From Magnolia sinica (lineage: Eukaryota > Streptophyta > Magnoliopsida > Magnoliales > Magnoliaceae), in NCBI RefSeq assembly GCF_029962835.1, contig NC_080582.1, positions 71,048,177 to 71,112,176 on the forward strand: a stretch of 64,000 nt of DNA, in the 5' to 3' direction. This document shows, one piece after another, positions 47,682 to 59,559 of this stretch. Position numbers and translations under genes: made by a program. The stretch's first letter is position 1. Each line of letters begins with the position of its first letter. The notes below the pieces were generated by a model. That model was not told the DNA's origin. It made no database searches and worked only from the letters and a program-made list of their open reading frames with translations.

Positions 47682-48124
47682 GTTTGGATTTAATCAACAT
47701 TGTGGTTAGCGAGAAGTTTTCGCATTATCCTCAAGATGAATGCAGTGAGTAAATCAAGGGATCAATTCCATTGAAGTCCGCAATCGACTGCCCAAGGGCT
47801 CCTTTATACTCAATGAGAGTGGAAATAAGCCACTCTCCTGTTCTTTCTCCAAGTGAGATGAAATCACCACCGAGTATGTCTCATCTTGACCTGAATAGAC
47901 ATATTTAAGATCAACGGGTAAGGATTTTAGGTCAAGCTTCGGCACTTTGAGGCTAGACGGTAGAGCTACTACATCGGTTTAGTGCAATTTCTTAAATTAT
48001 GGCCTCCACCGGTTAACTTCAAGTACTAGCGTAGTATCAAGCATGACATTCATCTCCTTAATTGTATCATCATCTAAATTTGGGGAGTAGGCCAACCACG
48101 TGTCTAGAGGGTTAGAGTATAGAG

Positions 48125-48409
48125 TCAGAAGAGCTCTATCTTCCACGAAAGAGTCAAAAAGTTAATGTCGTGGGCATTGTCATCATCATCTGCCTGCTTC
48201 CTCATATTGAAAAAGATATTGAGCTCCAATGTCATATTTTCGAAAGACAAATTCATGACTTCATTCCTACAATTAATTATTGCATTTGATATAGCAAGGA
48301 ATGGGCGGCCAAGAATAATAGAAATTTGAGTGCTCATGTCCATGATGGGTTGAGTATCCAGGACAATAAAATCTACTGGATAGTAGAATTTGTCAAGCTG
48401 GATCAACAC
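48125..48409 (-). pseudogene. Athila-like aspartic protease C-terminal part
   Basis: It reads LIQLDKFYYPVDFIVLDTQP, ISIILGRPFLAISNAIINCR and NLSFENMTLELNIF, typical of the retropepsin region of Athila-type pol. The upstream half with the catalytic DSG is not in this open stretch. Confidence 0.9.
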
Positions 48410-49354
48410 ATCCCCAACGACCCCTCTTGGTACAGGAACTGATCGATCAGCAAGTTGTAATGTTGTCCAGGTGTGTTTTAATTCACCTAGACCTAATTAT
48501 TCGTAAACCATGTAGGGAATTAGATTTACACTTGCCCCCAAGTCAAGAAGTGCATGCTCAATCCGGTAGTTCCCAATTACACAAGTTATGGTTGGGCTAC
48601 CGAGATCTTTGTATTTTTGTGGTACATCTTGCATGAGGATGACACTCACTTTTTCTGTCAAAATGTTTTATCATCTTTTGGTAATACATAGATCTTTCAG
48701 AAATTTGGCATATGAAGGAATTTGTTTAACAGCATCCAGTAGATGGATGTTGACCTTCACTGGCTTAAGTACATTTAGAATATTCTGAGAATTAGAGAGA
48801 GGTTTTGGTGCAATCTTGAGGAAATTGAGCAATTAGCTTACCTCGAGGTTCAGTTCTAAACCATGTAGAGCAGTGCTAGGTCTATCATTCTCATCTACTT
48901 CCAGGTCCTTAAGCTTTTCAGTAGTTTTGTCAATTGTCTTCCCACCCCTAAGAGTGGTGATAGACTTATCTTGCTCCATTAGATTTGAAGAGCTTGGGTC
49001 ACTAATTTCACATTATGGTTTTGGATTGGGGAGAGGTTGGGCTGGAAGCACCCCTTTATCCTCAGTCGTTAAGTGTGACTCAATCCGTTAAATGGCCTTG
49101 GTAAGGTCTTGGAAGGCTTGTAATGTGCCTTGATTGAAAAGCTCTTGATTTTGGATGTATTTTAAAACCGGATCCTCCTAAGGTTTCCTTTATTCCAAAA
49201 ATTGGTTGAGTATCCCTTGACAGGTAGTAGTTTATCCATTCCTCTAACTGAATTTTGGATGGTTTCTCCAGCTAGAGTTGTATGTATTGGAGGTGGTTGC
49301 TTTGAAAGACCTCTGGTAGTTGTTTATGGCATTAGATTTCTCATTCAAAATTTC

Positions 49355-50285
49355 TTAAAAAGCAGGTATGGTTGGGCAATTTTCAGTAGTATGCACGTTG
49401 CAAGCACAAATACCGCAAACAACTTTCTTAGCCATATCCTTCTTCAGTTCCATGGCCTCGAGTTTTCTTGTGAGATTGGCCACTTTAACATTTATATTAT
49501 CTTCCTCTTTTAGAACATACATTCCGTCCCTCTTCTTTGATTGAGTAAGCTTAGAAGTGGTGTTGGGTTTTGAGGAGATGTCCAATAATTGTGCGTTTTT
49601 AGCAAGTATGTCAAAATAATACTACACATCATCGACATCTTTGTTCATGAATTCTCCATTACACATTGCCTCAACTAATTGGCGTATGGAAGAGTCAGTC
49701 TATCGTAGAAAAAATTTACTATGTGCCACATTTCAAAACCATGTTGTGGGCATAAACTGACGAGATCCTTGAAGCGCTCCTAACATTGGAAGAATGTCTC
49801 ATCTTTCTTTTGGGCGAAGTTCATGATCGATTTTCTGATGGTGTTTGTCTTAGGATATGGGAAGAATTTATTTATGAACTCCCTTGTCATGTCATTCCAT
49901 CTGTCAATAGATCGTGGACGTAGTGAGTGTAACCACATTTAGCTTTCTCTTTTAAGAAGAAGGGAAAGAGTTTTAGACTAATCGTGTCCCCAGACACATT
50001 AGGAAAGTATAAAGTAGCTATTATCTCATTAAACTCTTTCAAGTGTAGATATAGACTTTCAAATTCAAGTCCATGAAATTTTGGAAGGAGTTGGATCACC
50101 CCTGGCTTGATATCCATATTTCCTATATTTTCTGAAAAAATCATATAGGAAGGTGCGCTAACCCCTACTGGTTGTAAATAATCTAGTAAAGTACGAGACG
50201 GGGGTGTATGATGCACTTCATTCTCATCCTGGGTTTCCTTAACTGGAGGTTGAGGTCGATTTGCAGGTTGATTAGCAGTCATCAC
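49355..50285 (-). pseudogene. Athila-like gag
   Basis: The N-terminal block (50285-49887) contains LDYLQPVGVSAPSYMI, then IKPGVIQLLPKFHGLEFESL, YLHLKEFNEI and SGDTISLKLFPFFLKEKAK, the retrotransposon gag fold. A later block (49585-49355) has a putative zinc knuckle, CGICACNVHTTENCP. Gag forms the virus-like particle in which reverse transcription takes place. The frame is broken between the blocks. Confidence 0.88.
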
Positions 50286-50670
50286 TTTGATTCAGAGGAT
50301 TTCAAGTGGTGTCTAATCCGGTGAATGATAGGCAACCCTTCGACTAATCCTCCTTCAATCAAGAGACGTATAGTGTTATCACGAACCCACATGAGCATGA
50401 AACACTCACAACCCTTAAATTCAGAATCTAACCTAAACTAAATAGAGAACTAGAGAAACTAAAGCAAATAAGGAATCTAGAAAAGATAGAAGAGAGAAAA
50501 TTAGAAAGAGGTTACCAGATTGGAGATTTCTTTGTTAGGATCCTACAAAACAGAAAATCAAGTTACGTTCTAAAAACAAAGCAAAAAAATCCTAACCTAG
50601 AAAGAAAACAAAAAGTTAGTCTTAATCTTAACCTAATTCTAAAACCAATTAATTTCAGAAAAGTACAGCC

Positions 50671-50693
50671 GTTAGTTCCCGACAATGGCACTA
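50671..50693 (-). promoter_or_regulatory. Primer-binding site
   Basis: On the minus strand AGTGCCATTGTCGGGAACTA lies 6-8 bp inside the 5' LTR. It resembles the TGGCGCCGTTGCCGGGGA site common in Athila/Tat elements, with several substitutions. Confidence 0.75.
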
Positions 50694-50699
50694 AAAACT

Positions 50700-51786
50700 T
50701 ATTCACAACCCCAAGTGTAGGGTCACGATGTAGTAATAATCTCGGTGAGACTGAGGTCGAATCCACAGGGACTAAACCATATGCTTCTGAAAATAACTAG
50801 AATTAGAACTAGAAGGAGATCTAAACCTAAATCTGGAATAAAAGAGAGAGAGTAATTGTAATTGAAACTTGTGAATTTAAAGATGAGAACTAGGATGCTA
50901 AGGATCCACTTGTAGCAATTGGGATGCTACCTTACTTGATTCAAGGACACAACTGGAATGAGAGTCCTATATTATCCAGTTGGTAAGAGAGATGATCAAA
51001 TCTCTGAACTTCTCATTGATCTAGTTATTAATAGAGGAGAATTGTGAAGATTTGGAAGGGATTCCATCACCCAACCATGCCCAGGAGACGATGGCAAACG
51101 ACAGGATTTACCATTCCCACAATCTCAAAGAGGAAAAGAAGATATTCAAAGCTTTCACATATCTATTATAATTTGAGTCACAACAAACCATTAAAAACTG
51201 AAAATATTCCTTAAAATCAAACTAGAATTCAATGAAGTTCAATAAAAACATAAATCAAAACAAAGTAAACATCTCAATCACGTTACAAGCTTCACCCCTT
51301 AGCCTTAGCTAAGAGGTTTAGCCAACCATAGACATGATTGGATCTAAAACCCTAAAAGAAAGCATTAAAAACAAACTAGGAAAGAAGAAAAACTCTTGGG
51401 AGGCTCCTCCACCCTTTGGCTCCGCTCCTTAAAACCCTAGATATCTCAAAAGTCTTTACGAAACCCCTATTTATAGCCTTGTCCGGTCAGATTCGCAAAA
51501 CCGCCTCAATTTATGCAGTCCGCGTAGGTACTATTGACTTCCTTCCTTCTCCACTTAGTTTCCTTGGATCTTAGGGTCTTGAAATCTTTATTCTTGGTCT
51601 TCAAAGATCCATTATTTGCCTTGGTGATTCTTGAGCATCAAATCTATGCTTTTAGAATTCTTTTCAGTCCAAGCTCTCAAACTCACCTTGCAACACAAAT
51701 ATGTATAAAATATAACATTAAGTAGTATCATGTTCATAAAATCAAGAGATAAATGGGAGAAAATATGCAATATTTGACACTCAACA
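50700..51786 (-). repeat. 5' LTR of the Athila-like element
   Basis: 1,087 bp. The inner end carries TA in place of the terminal CA complement (TATTCAC against TGTTCAC in the other LTR). It lacks about 355 bp present in the 3' LTR; the deletion junction is at about 51530 between 'cgcgtaggt' and 'actattgacttcc'. Confidence 0.93.
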
Positions 51787-51791
51787 CACGT

Positions 51792-52100
51792 CCAAAATCT
51801 TGTCAAAACCCCACAGAGAGAGAGAGAAGCATCAACAAAATAGTTCAGAGAGAAAGGGAGATATCGTGTGAGAGTTGTTGGTGAGTTGAGTGACTCATTG
51901 AGTCACATAGTAGTATCTTTGAGTCAATACCTTTACTTTAACACCTCCAAACGCATTCCTGTGACGACATCAGACCCCATTCACATCATTAAATAGGTAA
52001 GCTACTTCCTTCAATCATTTTTATTCATGAATACCTCGATTTGATTCACTGATTCTATTATTTTGTATTGCCAATGCAACCCACTGATTTGAATCAGTGA
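51792..52100. other. Spacer between LTR elements
   Basis: This is the target sequence of the Athila-like insertion. It has a short GA run near 51815, and the word 'tcactgatt' recurs near 52055-52090. No gene is visible. Confidence 0.6.
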
Positions 52101-52773
52101 TGTATAGAGGGTCGTGAACACTTTCATATTTAAGATAGACCAGAGAAGGCCTAATCAGAGGCGGAGGTGATCATGGCTGTCAGAACCTTACGACAGGCGT
52201 ATCTCGCAAATCGGAATGAATTACTCGACGTAACATATATGATATTGGGGTAGGAGAAGCTACGTGTCGGGTTGCCCATGCCGATTTTGCGATATTCCAT
52301 CATATCGTCCGTCGAAAATCAATTTTATTTTTGTTTTTACTATTTATAGTAAGTTTTAGTTTCATTATAACTCTTTATCCTTTGAGCTTTAAGAGTTGTG
52401 TTCAACATGAAAAGTGTTTAGAAAAATTAAGAGAATAACATGGTTGAGCCACATAGGACACTTACAATAAATAGTAAATTTACTACTTATAGTAAGTTAT
52501 AAATTTTAGTGAATTTTAGTTGTAGTTTAATTCTGAAACTTCTTCTAAGGCTTGGTATCCCTATTTAAAGGTTGTAGACTCGTTTATTTCATCATCAATC
52601 AATTTACGAATTTTTATGAATATTATTTCTATTTTCTTGACTTTTCCTCATGGATTCGCGAAGTCTCTTTTAGGAGTCCAGAGAAGCTTCGTGGATTTGA
52701 AGTAGTTATCCTTGAGGAAGACGGTGTTTGATCTCATCACGTTCATCCCTATGTCATCCTTGTGTCAAAGTGG
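52101..52773 (+). repeat. 5' LTR of the deleted Ty3/Gypsy element
   Basis: The first 460 bp match the 3' LTR at 57881-58345. The remainder includes 'ccctatttaaaggttgtaga', possibly the TATA region. The right boundary is approximate, a few bases before the family X insertion. Confidence 0.75.
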
Positions 52774-53482
52774 GGACTTGTAAGGCCTATATCCTAATCC
52801 ATACCATTCCGTAGACTCTCATGATCCTCCCTGTCGAATTCCGGCAACCTGCAATCTGTAGACAGCATTTGCGTATGACCTTAAGTTACATCTCGTATAT
52901 CTGAGTCGACTCGACCTAAGACTTATATCCTAGCGACCATGCCATCACCGCGGTTCCAACGCCGCGTCTTGCACGTTGATGTGATACTCAGGCTAAGAGT
53001 TGTGGGCCCGCGTTTATTTCGAGGAAAACGCCGCGCTCTCTCTCTCTCTCTCCACCCATCCCTCTCTCATCCAAAGTTCAACCAAGCCTATACCCTCCAT
53101 GTCATTTTTTTACCACATCCATTCCTCCCATTCCATCTCTCTTACAATACCCTCTCTTCTCTCACTCTCTCCACCATTTCCCAAGCTTCCATGAGAGAAA
53201 ATCTCTAAGGAGAGAAAAGATCAAGGCCCACTCCCTACCACCCAATCTCACCATCCAACCCTTCAATCTTTATCATCCACCCTTAAAGAAGAAGCTTAGG
53301 AGCTAAGGAGTCCAAGGAGCTAAAGAAGAAGATAATCAATGGGTGTTCGTAGGATTAAATTGTGATTTTTGTGATGGACCAAGTGTGGCCTACCGATTGA
53401 TGGTATGGATCCTATTTGGGACCCATCTTGATGTATGTATTGTAATCCTAGGAGGGCTCATAGTGGCGGAGCCCTCCACTCG

Positions 53483-53485
<3 letters not shown>

Positions 53486-53536
<51 letters not shown>

Positions 53537-53557
53537 CTTCTTCTTCTTCTTCTTCTA
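53486..53557. repeat. (CT)n followed by (TTC)n
   Basis: A CT run to about 53531, then about nine TTC units. Overlapping Ser/Leu/Phe ORFs are artefacts. Confidence 0.95.
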
Positions 53558-53868
53558 CCTTTCTGACTCTGCAATACTCTTATTTAGCTTGGCTGAGTTA
53601 ACTCAACGAGTGAAACACCCACTGCTCCTTCTATCTTCCTTCTTCTCTCACTCTTCTTCCTTTTTCTTTCCTTCTTCATCATGGTTTTCTGAAATACAAA
53701 TATCAGCTTTTTCTAAGCTGAGGTGGGCCACACGTGTGGACCCACCTTGATGATGTGATAGATCCATACAGTACAGACCCCTTGATGGTGGGACCCTCTG
53801 TGATGTATGTGTTTTAAATCCACACCGTACGTCTAGATGTCCAAGGTTTGGACGCCGGATCTTTTAAA

Positions 53869-53897
53869 AATAATAATAATAATAATAATAATAAATA
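53869..53897. repeat. (AAT)n microsatellite
   Basis: About nine AAT units, followed by TA- and TATG-rich sequence to 53942. Confidence 0.9.
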
Positions 53898-54599
53898 ATG
53901 TAATATTATATATATGTATATATATGTATGTATGTATGTATGTGGTGGGCCCCATGTGGGACCCACCTGCTGGACGGATTGGCTAGAGTACCTCACACCA
54001 GCTATATAGCTGATGTAATGACGTTAGTAAGTTCTATGGGTCCCACCTGAATTTGGATCCATCCCATTCTCTTTGTATGTGATGTGTGGGACTCATCGCA
54101 AATGTATGGGTCTTATCCACACCGTCCACATGGTTGGACGGTGGGACCCACCATTGATGTATGTATTTTATGTCCGTGCCATCCATCTACTGGGCCCACC
54201 TTGATGTATGTGTTACATCCAAACCGTCCACCCGGATGGTGAGCTCGTCTTAAGGCTTGAGACTAAAAGTAAGACAAATCTATTTATCAAGTAGACCACA
54301 CTACAAAAACCGTGGGGAGTGAACGTCTACCATTGAAACCCTATTGGGGTCACGAGAGTTTTGGATCAATATGAAATTTGTTTCCTCTTAATTCAGGTCT
54401 TTGTGACTGTATAAACAGTTTGGATGGAAAATCAACATTATGGTGTGGTCCAGATGATCTTTAAATCATCATCTCCACTGCCATTGTGGTACGGTCCAAA
54501 TGATCTTTGAATATAATTCATATTCTTTTTGGGTAATACTCTAAAATGATCTCTAAAAATAGATGTATGGTGTAGATAGTTCACCTAGAATAGTAAGCC

Positions 54600-55010
54600 C
54601 GACTTGATGTATATGAGGCCCATGCGATGCGGCCCATGCGATGTATATAAGGCCCATTTTTTAGGCCCATGTGATGCGGCCCACTTGATGTATATGAGGC
54701 TCATACAATGAGGCCCGATGTGATGTATATTGGTCCATACGATGGGGCTCAATGCGATGTATGTGAGGCCCTTGTGTATGGCCCAATGCGATGCATGTGA
54801 GGCCCAATGCGATGTATGTGAGGCCCTTGTGTATGGCCCAAAGTGATGTATGTGAGGCCCATGAGTGAGGCCCATTATGATTAATATGTGGCCCATGAGT
54901 GAGGCCCAATGTGGTGCATATATGGCCCATGAGTAAGGTCCATCGTGGTGTACATTAGGCCCTTTATATGAGGCCCATTATGCTGTGTATGAGGCCCTTG
55001 TGTGAGGCCA
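54600..55010. repeat. TGGGCC-rich array in the solo LTR
   Basis: Units like 'gatgtatatgaggcccat' and 'gaggcccaatgcgatgtatg' repeat about every 30 bp. One 60-bp stretch is duplicated at 54765-54850. Confidence 0.9.
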
Positions 55011-56527
55011 TGGGCCCACCATGTGTTTGGCTCTATGTGGGCCACCCCTTGGAAGCAATGTTGGTTAAATGTCCACATTGATGGGCAATGATGGTTAAAT
55101 GTCCACATTGTAACCCTTCCTAAGGCCCGTTGTTGAGCCCATTCTCATCTTTTCTTAGTGGCCTAACCCAAACTGTTGGGCCCCCACGATTGTTAGGCCC
55201 ACCTTGATATAAGGAGAGTACATCATCATCATACAAATATGCTTAGCATAGCATCATGATACATGCCCACACACATCATCTGCATGCTTGATGTGGTTAA
55301 CCATTGCATATGCCATTGGGTAGGTCGTTTATAGGACTCCCTGATAGGCGGAGTTGTCCCACATGAGCGCACGGTATGCACAGGATTGATGCGTGATTGG
55401 ACTGCGTGACTCATGCATCTTACATTGTGTGGTTATGATTACTGTACGCCCTAACGACATCAGAGTCATAACCTCCACAGGCATATGTTGGACGGAAGGA
55501 TTGGACACCGAAAATACTGTTATAAGCATCGGGCATCATAGATGTTCCTGGATAAAAATTCCTAAACCCGATGGTACAGAGGATGACTCCAACGTCTAAA
55601 TCGAGTGGAAATACATGAGCGCATGAGGGTCGTATACCAGTAGACCACATCTCTCACTGTATCACGGTCGGTTGAGAGGGGGTGTGACCTTACTCGCTTG
55701 AGTGAGAGGGTAATATCTAGGTTGAGTTTGACCAGCTTGAGAAATGGGTCCGTTATCAACAAGTCAGGCCCGATATTGGCAGGCGGATAGTGAGGTCTCT
55801 TCTACTTACCCAGTTGTGTACTCGAATAAGGGCGGCAAGCTGGCGTAGAGTGTAATAGACCCCAGTGATATTCTAGAGATGAGTTATATTATTATGAGGA
55901 TCCAGAAGAGGACTGACATGCTTGAGTTGCATTACATGGCCTTGGTATGGCCGACAGCATTCATGTCTTGCATCGTATGGCCTTGGTGTGGCTGATAGCA
56001 TTTATGCCTTGCATCACATAGCCTTAGTACGACCGTTAGCATCCATCGACTTGCCAGTATGTTTCCACATCACTCTGATATTGCATTCGGATCACGCTTA
56101 TATTGCGCACACACTTTCACCACCCTCTAAGCTTTCTATAAGCTTATGTATGATAGATGCGTGCAGGTGACGTCAAGGCGTAGTCTTACCTGAGCAGGAG
56201 CATGAGTGTGCAACCGAGCTTTTGGAGGCCTGATATTATCATTGTATTTCCTTTATGTGCATTGTACTTTAAAGTTTTTAATTATAGTGGATATGTGATG
56301 ATGGTTTTTATGGTTATTATTGTGGGTTATGCTTGTGGTTATGCTTCTTACAAGATAAATATACGTTGGAAATCCTCCTTGTAGGATCCCAGGATCGGAA
56401 CCTGGTATATGGGTGTCAGGAGCCGAGAATGGGGTACTACGGAGGCTATCAGCGCCGGATTTGGCAATTGGAAATTTTGTGAGCCCGGTTTCTGGGTTTG
56501 AGGTGTGACAGGACTCCTCTCTGACCG

Positions 56528-57503
56528 ATGGTAAACAACGAAGGTATGAACCAAAATCCTGTTGACGGTGATCCAGAGATTCGTTATCTTTTGGAAAGAA
56601 TGGAAGCTTTCCACCGGGAGAGTCAGTTAACTATGGAAGGGCTGCAAGTAAACCTCGATCGTATTGCGGATGCGCTAATTCCGCCTCGAGTCCAAGGCGA
56701 CGCTCAACCATCTGTGATCATTGTACGAAACAACCCCGATTTTCACAGAGCACCAACCGATAATGGTGAATCACAGGCCACCACTTTGAACATGAGGAAG
56801 TCATTGTACATGCTAAAGCTAGAGATAAATTTACAATGACACAACATCTTTCGAATAAAGTACACTGTATACCAAAAATTCTACAATGTGATCATCGATG
56901 TCAGGAGTGATGAGAATTCCGTGTCGAAAACAATGGTGGAAAAGCTACAACTGAAAATAGAAAGGCACCCATCTCTGTATACGATTGGATGGATTAGGGA
57001 AGTCAACAAAACAGAGGTAACCAAACGATGTCATATATCCTTTTCCATTGGTAAATATTATAAAGACGAAGTAATGTGTGACATAGTCGACATGGAAGCT
57101 TATCACATGTTGCTTGGTCGACTATGGAAATATAATAATGATGCTATGCATAGAGGTCGAAATAATATATTTATATTTATTAAATACGGTAAAAAGATTA
57201 TCCTTGCCCTATGGGAGTAAAGAACCAACCCAAGACTTCTAAAGTAGAAGGACAATTTCTCTTAACCGAACAGGATTTCGTAAAACAATCTAAGAAAATA
57301 AAAGATGGGGATGTAGTACTTAAAAAGGAAAAATATATGGAGCCTGTGAACATCCAAAAGAATTTGAAACAAGTGTTGTAGGAGTTCAAGGTGATTGTGC
57401 TCAATGAACTCCCTAATAAATTGCCTCCCATACAAGATATACAAAACCACATTGATCTTATCTTAGAGGCAAGTTTGCCTAATTACCCATATTATAAAAA
57501 AGA
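56528..57503 (+). pseudogene. Ty3/Gypsy gag-protease-RT start remnant
   Basis: The first block (56528-56839) gives a gag-like N-terminus, PEIRYLLERMEAFHRESQL. Most of gag is then missing, and RHNIFRIKYTVYQKF leads into the retropepsin block (56888-57220): VSKTMVEKLQLKIERHPSLY, VTKRCHISFSIGKYYKDEV, MEAYHMLLGRLW. The expected Asp-Ser/Gly-Gly active-site word is replaced by DVRSDEN, so the catalytic motif is lost. After a stop at 57218, KNLKQVL and [18 protein letters not shown] mark the start of RT. Wording resembles chromovirus-type elements. The coding is dead. Confidence 0.85.
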
Positions 57504-57576
57504 ATGTGAAATTTTGTAGGCCCAAGAAATTGATCCATACTAGTCAAGCTAATGAGAGCATGAATACATGAATTAT

Positions 57577-57700
57577 GTCAGCTCAAGAGCCTAATGCAAG
57601 ATACAAGGAAAATACTGATAAACATCGACACCAGAAATTATTTGAGTATCATGAGCAAAGTCCCTTAAGTAACTCGAGGTTGAGTTTTTTCCTAAGTTGA
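57577..57700 (+). pseudogene. Integrase C-terminal remnant
   Basis: The reading EPNARYKENTDKHRHQKLFE matches the segment after the integrase core in chromovirus-like pol. It follows the RT start within about 75 bp, so an internal deletion of at least 2 kb relative to a full pol is implied. Confidence 0.75.
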
Positions 57701-57880
57701 GGGGTCTAATGTAGGACGTGGCAGCGATACATTCCTAGCATGGTTGGACCAAAAGAAGGTGAGCTGTAAATTGACCATAACTTTTAATCCGGGTATCGTT
57801 ACGGTGCACCTAACCGAGTATCAAGAACCGAAGCAACACAAGAACTCGAGGATGAGTTCTTTTGAAGTGGAGGGGATTAA

Positions 57881-58345
57881 TGTATAGAGGATCACGGACA
57901 CTTTCAAGTCCAAGATAGACCAAAGAAGGCCCAATCGGAGGCGGAGGTGATAAGGACCGTCAGAACCTTACAACAGGCATATCTCGCAAACCGAAATGAA
58001 TTACTCGATGTACCATATATGATTTTGGAGTAAGAGAAGCTACTTTAGCCAACCAACCTAGCCGTGTCGGGTTTCCCATGCCAATTTTGCGAGATTCCAT
58101 CATATCATCCGTCGAAAATCAATTTTATTTCTATTTTTACTATTTATAGTAAGTTTTAGTTTCATTATAACTCTTTATCCTTTGAGCTTTAGGAGTTGTG
58201 CCCAACATGAAAAGTGTTTAGAAAAATTAGGAGAATAACGTGGTTGAGCCACATAGGACACTTACTATAAATAGTAAATTTACTGTTTATAGTAAGTTAC
58301 GAATTTTAGTGAGTTTTAGTTGTAATTTAATTTCAAAACCTCTAA
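57881..58345 (+). repeat. 3' LTR of the deleted Ty3/Gypsy element, truncated
   Basis: It starts TGTATAGAGGATCACGG right after a polypurine tract. It matches the 5' LTR until 'taatttaattt' and then passes into MITE-like sequence. A second partial 'aactcgagg(a/t)tgagtt' stretch just upstream (57675 and 57846) suggests a local duplication of the pre-LTR region. Confidence 0.85.
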
Positions 58346-58514
58346 ATTGATCTTTCAAATGGATGGACGATTTGGATAAAACACATATATCACCATGGCA
58401 CCACAAAGTCCCTAGTAAGACCATCCTTCTCTAGCTAGGTCCGGGTGGGGCCAGTAATCAATCCCCACCCATTTTTTGTCATAAAAAGTGTGGGTCCCTA
58501 GTGCAATTTTCTTG

Positions 58515-58985
58515 GGACGACACTTCAGTGGATCCTAGCTGTGGGGGCCACTATGGTATTTGTATTTTACATCCATACCATCCGTACCTTTTAGCAACTC
58601 ATTTTAGGGCATGATCCAAAGGATAAAGCTGATCCAAATCTCACCTAGATCATACCACATGAAATAGTGGTGATTGACGGTTAAAAGCTTCCCCTAGGCC
58701 ACAAAAGATTTGGATCAAGCTGCTATTTGGGTGGTCCATTAGTTTAAGTCTTTGTGACCTTATCAACAGTTTTGATGGCAAATAAACACTAAGATAGCCC
58801 AGAAGAAGTTTTTAATGATGGGTATTTAGTCCCCACATTTTCCTATAATGTAGACCCCCTCATATTTGGATTTGCTTCATTTTTTGGATCATGCCCTAAA
58901 ATGAGCTGTTAAAACGGAGTGGATATAATGCACATAGATAACGGTGGCCTCCAAAGGTAGGGATCCACCCAAGCCACGTCCATTT
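58515..58985. mobile_element. GTGGGCCCAC-family MITE
   Basis: The word order is complete: 'cactatggtatttgtatttt', 'catgatccaaaggataaagc', 'gtggtgattgacggttaaaa', 'gtgaccttatcaacagtttt', 'tttggatcatgccctaaaat', 'aacggtggcctccaaag'. A further partial copy at 58345-58440 abuts the truncated LTR. Confidence 0.8.
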
Positions 58986-59245
58986 ACTTGGCCTGACAAG
59001 TTCTGCCAATTGATGTAAACATTTTAACACTACTTATGTTCTATAACCATTTCAGCATGAACGTCCTTCACTCGACCACTTAGTGGATGATGTGGCGTTG
59101 CTAGATGCACTCTAGCTGTATTCTGTAAAATCCTTTTCATATATGCTAAAAATCTTCAAATGCACCATGCAAATCTATCTTATTACACGCAACCCATTCT
59201 GATTGGCTTTCACCAGGAATTGACGACAATATAGATAAACATTAA
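58986..59245. other. Short unclassified spacer
   Basis: No gene or element end is visible apart from the TAA target site at its right edge. Confidence 0.5.
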
Positions 59246-59559
59246 GGGCATGTTTGGATTCGTGTTTAGGGTGTATTGTATTGTATTTGGGTACTGTTCA
59301 TGTATACGTTGGGTGATTTTCAGAATACATTCATCAGAAACATGCCACTAACCAATGTTTGGATAGAAGGTATTGTCCCAGCATGTATACAGTTTCTTGT
59401 ACAGATCAATGTTTGGAAACAACGTATAAGGGTCACACATTTTATATACATATAAATATTGGTAGTCTATGTAGTATGAAGAGTATTTGTAAACTCTCAT
59501 ACATTCTATCCCAGGCGGGGCCTTGTGTTATTGTTGTGATTAATCCTAGCCGTCCATCA

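Larger units (their letters stand above)
42147..51786 (-). mobile_element. Athila-like Ty3/Gypsy LTR retrotransposon, complete structure
   Basis: The element is 9,640 bp with TG...CA ends and an exact 5-bp target duplication CACGT (42142-42146 and 51787-51791). From the minus-strand 5' end: LTR 51786-50700, primer-binding site, gag, protease, reverse transcriptase, RNase H, integrase, polypurine tract, LTR 43588-42147. Domain order (RNase H before integrase) and wording such as [17 protein letters not shown] place it in Ty3/Gypsy, Athila/Tat side. Every coding domain is interrupted by stops or frameshifts, and a piece of family X LTR sits in the pol C-terminus (44900-45235). It can no longer encode its own proteins. 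Confidence 0.95.
52779..56510 (+). mobile_element. Family X solo LTR with exact 5-bp target duplication
   Basis: TGTAAGGCC...GGTGTGACA, 3,732 bp, flanked on both sides by GGACT (52774-52778 and 56511-56515). It contains CT and AAT microsatellites, GTGGGACCCACC MITE-like sequence (53740-54590), a TGGGCC array (54600-55010) and the conserved right part ending 'tgtaggatcccaggatcgga...'. No gag or pol is present inside. This copy defines both ends of family X and serves as its reference here. Strand is set by TATA and GA-leader hints in another copy and is uncertain. Confidence 0.92.
52101..58345 (+). mobile_element. Internally deleted Ty3/Gypsy element split by a solo LTR
   Basis: The LTR start TGTATAGAGG occurs at 52101 and again at 57881, with matching sequence behind each ('aagatagacca(a/g)agaaggc', 'tcagaaccttac', 'ccatcatatc'). 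Between the LTRs are gag and protease remnants (56528-57220), the start of RT (to about 57503), then directly the end of integrase (57577-57700) and a polypurine tract GAAGTGGAGGGGA next to the 3' LTR. RT core, RNase H and most of integrase are missing. The family X solo LTR (52779-56510) lies just inside the 5' LTR. The 3' LTR is cut off by MITE sequence near 58345, so the target duplication is lost. Confidence 0.88.

Noticed and set aside
57198-57452. Minus-strand ORF with Phe/Ser-rich sequence
   Set aside because: Antisense shadow of the Ty3/Gypsy RT-start remnant on the plus strand.
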